Source of the DNA: an uncultured Rubritalea sp.
GTDB taxonomy: Bacteria; Verrucomicrobiota; Verrucomicrobiia; Verrucomicrobiales; Akkermansiaceae
Assembly: GCA_937132085.1 (NCBI GenBank)
Contig: CAKZNV010000046.1
Coordinates: 1 to 41,286, forward strand
Direction of reading: 5' to 3'
Length of the DNA: 41,286 nt
This document shows, in pieces, positions 35,764 to 41,286 of this stretch (position 1 is the first letter of the stretch; each line of letters begins with the position of its first letter). Made by a program: the position numbers and the translations under genes. The notes below the pieces were generated by a model. The model did no database searches and was not told where the DNA came from. It was given only the letters and a program-made list of their open reading frames with translations.

Positions 35764-38700
35764 TTATTGTGCTTCGATTGCTTCTAAGGATTCTTCTTCT
35801 ACAGGTTCATCCTCTTCAGTTTTTTCGTTTTCTTTTGCCTGTTTTAAAGTCTGATCATAATACTCCTTGAGCGTGTCGAAGGGCAGAGCATCGAAGGCGG
35901 CAGCGCTGTCTTTGAGGCTAGGATAGATTTTATAAATCTCATCTAACATCTTCTTGCGCTTGTCCTTATTTGCTTCTCTTTCGGCTTCTATTTTAGCGAG
36001 CTTCTCCTTGTTTTGAGTAAAGATCAGGAGGTTGTCAGGATGGTCGTCTTCTGTAGTCCAGAACGATTCAATGTCAGAAATCTTAGCTGATTCTTTGGGC
36101 GAGTAGGCAAATGAAGTAGTTTCTGATGAATTGTAATCATGGGTCGCTACCATGGCAAATGCTGGGATGGAGCCATCTTTCAGCTGCTTTTCCATATCAG
36201 TGAGCTTATCATGTGCCTGTAGAGTTATTGGGCTGATGTAGAACTCATAGCCTGGCAGGATCATTCCAGAGGTGATTGAAACAGTGAAGCCTGCAAAGTC
36301 GTCACTATTTTCTAGTGCGAGTTTGGCAATTTTTTCAGCAGTCTTGGCATCATGTTTCTCACCGATGATTGTGGTAAGGTGTTCGATGATCTTCTTCAGC
36401 TTAGCTTCAGGCATTTTGGCTAGGTTTTGATAGGAACTGAATCCGAGAATGTGCTTAGCTGCTTTTTGTAGCGACTCTATATCATCGGTGACCTCCGAAA
36501 TAGCTAGTCTCTCCGAGATGGTGAGTTTTTCTAGAGCTGGGCGAATTTCGATTGGTTTGAAAGAGGCGAAGTTCTTAGTGATTTCTTGCAAACGGTTTTC
36601 ACTCACATCATCTGCACTAGGGATCGGACTTACCTTTTTACCATCTAACAAATCGTTCGCTCTGGTGATGAGAAGTGTTTTGTATTCTTCGGCAGTGAGG
36701 TATCTCTGCAGTGTCGTGATTTCTGCGTAGCTGTGTGCTGAGTGAAACAGTTTGCTGATGATAATGGCCACTCTTTGTTGCGTGCTTACAGAGCCGTAAT
36801 AGCTAGCGGCTTGCTCATCTTCTATGCTTAGCAATTTCCGCCAATCTTGTAGCTCATACTTACTCAGCTTAGGTGTTGGCTTAGCATTTGGTTCATCAGC
36901 ATCGAGAGCGTCAGCTCCATCGTCTTTGTAGGCTAGTTTCTGTAGAGAGTTTAAAATCAAGTTGCGTTTCTTTTTATCTTTCGTTTTTGCGGCGGCATAG
37001 ACGAACTTGGCACTAAATTCGCTAAGTTCTTTAGTGTTTAGAGCTACAGCTAGTTGCTCTAAAATATCGGCAGTTTTAGCGTCTTTTTTAGCGAGGTTAG
37101 TAAGCAGCTGATTGATGTCGAGCGGCTGAGTGTAGCGTCTTAGCTTAGCGATGAATTTCTTAGTCCCACCTTTTTGTTTAATACTATATTGACCACTACT
37201 TATATATTCATCACCAGTAGCTTCACCTATTTCTTCACGTAGGTTCTTTTCGTATTGATTTAGGAAATCAGCCGCCTTCTCTCTACGTTTAACGATGAGG
37301 GATTTGACTATATTATAAAAAGAGCTCGGAGTTTCGCTGCTTAGAATGCTTTTTTCTAGAAGAGCGATACTCTCATCTGTGTTCTGGGTGATCAGACTAT
37401 TTGCTAGATTGACCATATAGGGGGAATCCGTGTTTTGGAGATAGACTTTAGTAAGCTCTATTTTAGAGAAATTGCGGTGTCTTTTCCACCAGTCTAGAGC
37501 CAGAGTCTGAAGCTGTTTCACAGGTAGATCTCGTGTTTCTTCTTTGGAGAGAGGGAGAGCATTTTTGACTAAAGAACTAGCTTGTTCCCCTCTGGTAGAA
37601 GGTTTCGATAAGTTCTCATAAGCATCTAGTGCGGATTCTCCACTGACACCGCGAGCGCCGAAACCAGAGCCGAATGGGTCATCTGATGAAAATCCACTCA
37701 TGTCACTGTAGCTCTCATTAGAAGAAGGCATCAACACTCGATCATCCATGAGTGCTACCAGAGCGATGAATCCGTCCATGCCATGATAGGTAAGTTGGTC
37801 TAGAGGTGAGGCGTTTTTGTTTGCTTCTTGTTTGTTGATCAGGAAGAGCGGATCCACACTGTAGTATGCATTTGGGCTGTCTGGATTGCTTTTGAAATCT
37901 GCAGAGGACTTGATGAGCTTGAGTATCTCTGGGCTAAATGTATGATCTGCAATCTCTGGGATAGGTGCCAGTTTCCCTTCAGCACGGTCTTTCACACGTG
38001 GTATCAGTATTGCTAAGCCAGCCTGATCGTCCCAGCCACGTGGGAACTTTTTCTGCAGAGTTTGTAGTGCTGTTAGATAGGCTTTCCAGTCTCCTGATTT
38101 TTCAAACTTGGTGAACACTCTTTCATACTGAGTAGTAGCGACACGGTCAATGAGGGCATCAATGATTTCTTCCGGGTCATCGTGATTGATGAAAAGCGTA
38201 TTCATTAGGTCTGTTGCTTCTTTTTGATAGCCTGAATGATATGCTAAGTTAGCAATCGCTAGAACGACTGAGGCTTCTTGAGTCCCATAGTAGCGCCAAT
38301 CCGAATCGTTGCTTGTGACTTGTCGTAGGAGCCATGTTTGGAGCTTTTTGATGTCTTTCTTGATATCTACATTCTTCATTTTTCCGCTAAGAATGAGCTC
38401 GTTGTCACTATTGTAGCGTTCGCCTCTCTTTTTAGTATAGGTAAACTCTAGTCCGCCTATTAGTATGAACCTTCCTGGTTTCGAGGCGTCTTTATTGGGA
38501 ATGTAAAAGCCATTGCCAGCGATGCCAGGCTTGTCATCATAGTGACTGACGAAGTTATAATCTGAGTAGGAGTAGTCTAGATTGTCAGTTGATAATTTTA
38601 CAAATTTTGCTCCTCTAGCATTTGGGAAGCCTAGAGATAGCAACTTCTCGATCGCTGGCTTATAGTCTGCCTTGTCTTTAGTGGTAGACTGAGAAAGCGC

Positions 38701-38790
38701 TTGGTTGCTATTGAAAAGCATAACACTGAACATCGCTATTATCGTGAAGACAACACTTCTGGTATTCAATGGTGAGACACATTCATTCAT
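35764..38790 (-). CDS. Large secreted protein of unknown function, first gene of the Bat-type operon
   Basis: The 1008-residue protein has a signal peptide (about residues 8-34, ending ALSQS). The body is long, charged and helical, rich in Lys/Glu/Asp/Leu/Ala, and lacks any motif I recognise. The pattern of many short amphipathic helices (for example about 400-700) hints at TPR or HEAT-like repeats. The C-terminal 40 residues are highly acidic (NEKTEEDEPVEEESLEAI). It is followed by moxR after 28 bases in the same direction, so it is probably the first gene of the operon, with copy 2 of the palindromic repeat in its upstream region. A role in binding Bat-complex substrates is an inference from context only. 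Confidence 0.75.
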   Translation of the reverse strand: MNECVSPLNTRSVVFTIIAMFSVMLFNSNQALSQSTTKDKADYKPAIEKLLSLGFPNARGAKFVKLSTDNLDYSYSDYNFVSHYDDKPGIAGNGFYIPNKDASKPGRFILIGGLEFTYTKKRGERYNSDNELILSGKMKNVDIKKDIKKLQTWLLRQVTSNDSDWRYYGTQEASVVLAIANLAYHSGYQKEATDLMNTLFINHDDPEEIIDALIDRVATTQYERVFTKFEKSGDWKAYLTALQTLQKKFPRGWDDQAGLAILIPRVKDRAEGKLAPIPEIADHTFSPEILKLIKSSADFKSNPDSPNAYYSVDPLFLINKQEANKNASPLDQLTYHGMDGFIALVALMDDRVLMPSSNESYSDMSGFSSDDPFGSGFGARGVSGESALDAYENLSKPSTRGEQASSLVKNALPLSKEETRDLPVKQLQTLALDWWKRHRNFSKIELTKVYLQNTDSPYMVNLANSLITQNTDESIALLEKSILSSETPSSFYNIVKSLIVKRREKAADFLNQYEKNLREEIGEATGDEYISSGQYSIKQKGGTKKFIAKLRRYTQPLDINQLLTNLAKKDAKTADILEQLAVALNTKELSEFSAKFVYAAAKTKDKKKRNLILNSLQKLAYKDDGADALDADEPNAKPTPKLSKYELQDWRKLLSIEDEQAASYYGSVSTQQRVAIIISKLFHSAHSYAEITTLQRYLTAEEYKTLLITRANDLLDGKKVSPIPSADDVSENRLQEITKNFASFKPIEIRPALEKLTISERLAISEVTDDIESLQKAAKHILGFSSYQNLAKMPEAKLKKIIEHLTTIIGEKHDAKTAEKIAKLALENSDDFAGFTVSITSGMILPGYEFYISPITLQAHDKLTDMEKQLKDGSIPAFAMVATHDYNSSETTSFAYSPKESAKISDIESFWTTEDDHPDNLLIFTQNKEKLAKIEAEREANKDKRKKMLDEIYKIYPSLKDSAAAFDALPFDTLKEYYDQTLKQAKENEKTEEDEPVEEESLEAIEAQ

Positions 38791-38842
38791 AGATAGAGTG
38801 ATAAATAGTTATTCAAACCTGTGCAATGAAATAATAAGGGGT

Positions 38843-38861
38843 CACTTTACATGGTAAAGTG
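38843..38861. promoter_or_regulatory. Short inverted repeat upstream of the 1008-residue gene
   Basis: CACTTTAC and GTAAAGTG form a perfect eight-base stem around ATG (loop), 53-71 bases upstream of the minus-strand start codon. It could be an operator or a transcript hairpin, or part of the adjacent repeat, which begins at 38862. Confidence 0.5.
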
Positions 38862-38937
38862 GGAGCAAGGAGCGAAAGCAGGAAGCCGCAAGCGTTTGAC
38901 GGGGCGTAAGGGCTTCCTGCTTCGTGCTTCTCGCTCC
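38862..38937. repeat. Palindromic interspersed repeat, copy 2
   Basis: Arms at 38862-38887 and 38911-38937 form a long imperfect hairpin (about 22 paired positions around a 23-base loop). The right arm, GCTTCCTGCTTCGTGCTTCT followed by CGCTCC, matches copy 1 at 25 of 26 bases in the same orientation. It sits in the 384-bp divergent region between the operon's first gene and phoH. The rest of that region is AT-rich without an RNA gene that I can see. Confidence 0.8.
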
Positions 38938-39107
38938 AAAAGTTAAGATCTAGCTTCTCCGTAACCTGACTTAACCACGTGTTATTGCTCTGTAACACCC
39001 AGTTTGATCATAGATAGTGTTAGATAGATTTAGATTGCTTTATTTTAAGGAATGTTTTTAAGTTAGGTAGATTGAATAAATTTTTGCCATCTTTAGATCA
39101 ACTTAGC

Positions 39108-39122
39108 TGTCCATTTTGGACA
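39108..39122. promoter_or_regulatory. Possible operator upstream of phoH
   Basis: TGTCCA and TGGACA form an inverted repeat separated by TTT, 53 bases upstream of the proposed ATG at 39175. Its position and symmetry would suit a dimeric regulator. Short repeats like this also occur by chance, so this is tentative. Confidence 0.35.
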
Positions 39123-39174
39123 CAATGGTCGTGGCCAGTGGAGGGAAGTGTTTGTGGAATGTTAAATCTACCTT

Positions 39175-40734
39175 ATGTTAGATATGAAAAATAATTTTAT
39201 GATAGAGACAACTGAAAACCAAGTGAGCGATAATGTGAAATGTGCCAAGGTGGAGTCATCATCAGGTGCGTCGAAGAAGTCAAACCAACCTAGAAAAAAT
39301 AGGCTAGAGGAATTTGGTCTTAAGGCACCTAGTGGGGGAGCCAAGAATTTCGTGCTCGATACGAATGTGCTGCTCCACGATCCAGGTTGTCTGAATCGAT
39401 TCGACGATAACCATATCTGTATCCCAGCCGATGTTCTCAGTGAGCTAGATAAATTTAAGAATGAGCAAACCGAGCGTGGAGCCAATGCCAGACAGGTGCA
39501 CCGTAAGCTAACAGAAATTTTCTCACAGGGAGAGAGCGTGACGCAAGGTGTGACTACAGAAGGTGGCGGCACTGTGCGTCTAGTTATTTATGACCCGACT
39601 TTCTGTATGGAGAACAGTGAGATGCTCGCCCAGTTTCTACGCATCTTCCCAGATAAAGCCAGAGTGGATCACCGCATCTTAGCTGTGTCCCTGCTACTAG
39701 CTGAGCACAATGAAGCACCAGTCGTGCTAGTGACTAAGGATCTGAACATGCAGCTCAAAGCGAAAGCAGTTCACATCGTTTGTGAAGATTACCTGAACGA
39801 TAAAGTAGATCCTAAAGAGGTGAACAACTATGACATCTACCCAGTGGATGTGGATCCTGCCGAGCTACAGAGATTCGCCAGTAGCGGCCATTTAGAGCTG
39901 CCTCATGAGCGCAGAGACGGTGTGGTTCTAAATCAATACGTGCTACTCAAAGCGAGTGAAAAGCAGACAATGCCAGCGAGGCTAGATGCGGAAGGATTCT
40001 TCGTCAGACTACAAATCCCAGAAGTGCTACGTATCCCAGATGGTCACCATTTGAAGCCGCTGAACCTTGGGCAGAAATGTTTGATCGATGCTCTACTCAA
40101 CCCAGATATTTCACTCGTGACCTGTTACGGTCAGGCGGGAACAGGTAAGACACTTGTCGCCGTAGCAGCCGGTCTGCATGAGATGTTCAACAGACGCTAC
40201 AATGGACTCACCATCAGTAGACCAGTAGTAGCGATGGGCGAGCAGTTAGGATTCTTACCAGGTGATCTTGATGACAAGATGCGCCCATGGTTGCAGCCTA
40301 TCTACGATGCGCTAGAGCTACTCATGGCGCCTGCTGCTAGCAGTAGCCAAGCTCCACGTAGAAAACAATCTAAGAAAGAGGACGAGCAGAAATCAGGCAA
40401 AGCCTACGAACATCTCGTTGAGCAAGGCATCCTAGAAATCGAAGCCCTTTGTTATATCCGTGGTCGTTCGATCCCTAACAGATTCTTCATACTCGATGAA
40501 GCCCAACAGCTCACACCACAGGAAGCCAAGACCATCGTTACCCGTATGTCCAGAGGCTCTAAGCTAGTCATGGTAGGCGATCCTGCGCAGATCGATAACC
40601 CATATGTAGATAGCCGCAGTAACGGATTAGTTTACACCAGAAACCGACTCAAAGGCCAACCATTCACCGCCCACATTTCACTCAGCAAAGGCGAACGCAG
40701 CCCACTAGCCGAAGCTGGTGCACAGTTGATGTAG
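39175..40734 (+). CDS. PIN-domain PhoH-type ATPase
   Basis: The 519-residue protein joins an N-terminal PIN nuclease-like domain (about 57-180; FVLDTNVLLHDP with Asp62, then PADVLSELDKFK and VLVTKDLNMQLKAK) to a PhoH ATPase domain (about 290-519; Walker A GQAGTGKT at about 320-327, Walker B FFILDEAQQ at about 437-445, then SRGSKLVMVGDPAQID). This is the PhoH2/YlaK architecture of putative RNA helicase-nucleases linked to RNA turnover and stress. Three near starts (Met1, Met4, Met9) exist; the first ATG is listed. A Ser/Lys-rich linker of about 35 residues precedes the PIN domain and another low-complexity insert lies near 385-405. The gene diverges from the Bat-type operon. Confidence 0.94.
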   Translation: MLDMKNNFMIETTENQVSDNVKCAKVESSSGASKKSNQPRKNRLEEFGLKAPSGGAKNFVLDTNVLLHDPGCLNRFDDNHICIPADVLSELDKFKNEQTERGANARQVHRKLTEIFSQGESVTQGVTTEGGGTVRLVIYDPTFCMENSEMLAQFLRIFPDKARVDHRILAVSLLLAEHNEAPVVLVTKDLNMQLKAKAVHIVCEDYLNDKVDPKEVNNYDIYPVDVDPAELQRFASSGHLELPHERRDGVVLNQYVLLKASEKQTMPARLDAEGFFVRLQIPEVLRIPDGHHLKPLNLGQKCLIDALLNPDISLVTCYGQAGTGKTLVAVAAGLHEMFNRRYNGLTISRPVVAMGEQLGFLPGDLDDKMRPWLQPIYDALELLMAPAASSSQAPRRKQSKKEDEQKSGKAYEHLVEQGILEIEALCYIRGRSIPNRFFILDEAQQLTPQEAKTIVTRMSRGSKLVMVGDPAQIDNPYVDSRSNGLVYTRNRLKGQPFTAHISLSKGERSPLAEAGAQLM

Positions 40735-41045
40735 AGCGGAAATTATCTACACAGATTTAGTAGAGGCGAGCGTTGGCTGCTAGACATTTTATGGAGCTAA
40801 AGCTCCGTCATAGGTCATGGGTTGATTCGTCATTTGTCCAGCATGTGAGCCACGTGGCGGCGGTTTCAAACCGCCCCGCCAAGCTCCAATACCCAGGCAT
40901 GCCCTACCTGGGCTACACATCATAGCCCAGGGTCAGGCAGCCTCAACGAGGCAACGCAGCCCTGGGACGTTCCCCCCAACAACCCCAGCCCTGAATGGGC
41001 GACATAAAATCTATTTGTTAGAGGATCAAAAGGGAGAAAACTGAT
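40735..41045. repeat. GC-rich intergenic region with several hairpins
   Basis: No gene is apparent. Three clear palindromes occur: GGAGCT/AGCTCC (40793-40806), GGCGGTTT/AAACCGCC around one base (40859-40875), and CCTGGGCTA/TAGCCCAGG around seven bases (40907-40931). A further GCCCTGGGA near 40958 repeats the CCTGGG theme. The base composition is much more GC-rich than the neighbours. Similar short inverted modules built from CCTGGGCTA-type arms are, from memory, dispersed in genomes of this phylum. The first could act as the phoH terminator but has no clear T-run. Confidence 0.55.
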
Positions 41046-41074
41046 GTGCAAGGTTTATTTGGACCACTTTTGGT

Positions 41075-41286
41075 TTAGTTTTTGTAATAATTATTTTCGA
41101 AATTAGATGGGCTTTGATAGCCTAAGGATGAGTGCTTACGGTGATGATTGTAATAGCTTTCGATATATTCAAAAAGTTCGGTTTTAGCATCTTCGTAATC
41201 AGCAAATCGTCCGCCCTGTAATGTCTCTGCCTTGATCGTTCCTATGACTGATTCTGTCCAGGCGTTGTCGTAGGGATTCGCTCTGC
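41075..41286 (-). CDS. IS3-family transposase, C-terminal part (cut by window edge)
   Basis: The last 69 codons of an open frame on the minus strand read RANPYDNAWTESVIGTIKAE and then YYNHHRKHSSLGYQSPSNFE, ending NNYYKN and TAA at 41075. This is the conserved end of the IS3-family OrfB integrase domain: DNAxxES with the third catalytic glutamate, and YxxxHRxHSxLGYxSP. The 5' part of the gene lies beyond the window. The left end of the element is presumably close to 41042-41050 (CTGATGTGCAAGG), where the TG terminus of such elements would lie, but this is not certain. Whether it is intact cannot be judged. Confidence 0.93.
   Translation of the reverse strand, partial: RANPYDNAWTESVIGTIKAETLQGGRFADYEDAKTELFEYIESYYNHHRKHSSLGYQSPSNFENNYYKN

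Noticed and set aside
38843-38937. Riboswitch or small RNA gene upstream of the operon
   Set aside because: The structure is explained by a simple hairpin and a repeat shared with 25948-26031; no known riboswitch core was seen.

Overview
The window looks like chromosomal DNA of a Verrucomicrobiota bacterium, probably near Rubritalea or other Akkermansiaceae. That placement is an inference. It rests on a MurC-MurB fusion inside a Gram-negative-style division cluster, a MoxR/DUF58/BatA/VWA/DUF4175/DUF4159 gene train, a DUF6288-like secreted protein, long secreted HEAT proteins, and genes with mostly weak Shine-Dalgarno sequences. No 16S sequence is present to confirm it. The window has 28 complete protein genes and one truncated transposase gene.

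Layout, left to right. Bases 1-60 are the last bases of a 5S rRNA gene and its intrinsic terminator. Bases 193-6799 are a plus-strand cell-wall and division operon: murG, murC-murB fusion, ddl, ftsQ, ftsA. It lies directly behind the rRNA operon and stops without ftsZ. Bases 6870-12080 hold poorly known envelope proteins: a secreted protein, a five-helix protein with an HExxH motif, two other membrane proteins and a DUF900-type lipoprotein hydrolase. Bases 12088-14123 encode a STAS protein and a GAF-PP2C phosphatase, the typical parts of a partner-switching stress or sigma-factor module, without the kinase. Bases 14296-19033 (minus) hold a secreted GH20 beta-hexosaminidase, an SRPBCC protein, a DoxX-like membrane protein and a membrane-anchored glutamate-synthase-like FMN/Fe-S protein. 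A perfect 28-bp palindrome covers the SRPBCC start codon.

Bases 19143-25874 carry a DUF6288-like secreted protein, a small proline-rich anchored protein and a 1372-residue fusion of signal peptide, HEAT repeats, thioredoxin domain (CKKC) and DsbD/CcdA membrane domain. Bases 26161-38790 are a minus-strand operon of seven genes, transcribed from right to left: a 1008-residue secreted protein of unknown function, MoxR ATPase, DUF58, BatA-like VWA, second VWA, DUF4175 and DUF4159. It matches the aerotolerance (Bat) arrangement, in which a MoxR ATPase is thought to remodel VWA-protein complexes at the membrane. Two same-orientation copies of a palindromic repeat flank the operon. The right end holds a PIN-PhoH ATPase, a GC-rich hairpin-rich spacer and the 3' end of an IS3-family transposase cut by the window edge.

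The most interesting parts are the HEAT-thioredoxin-DsbD fusion next to the Bat-type operon (whose last protein ends in three cysteines), the repeat pair flanking that operon, the long palindrome at 17020-17047, and the unassigned membrane-protein module at 7718-10747. No CRISPR array, tRNA gene or phage gene was seen.
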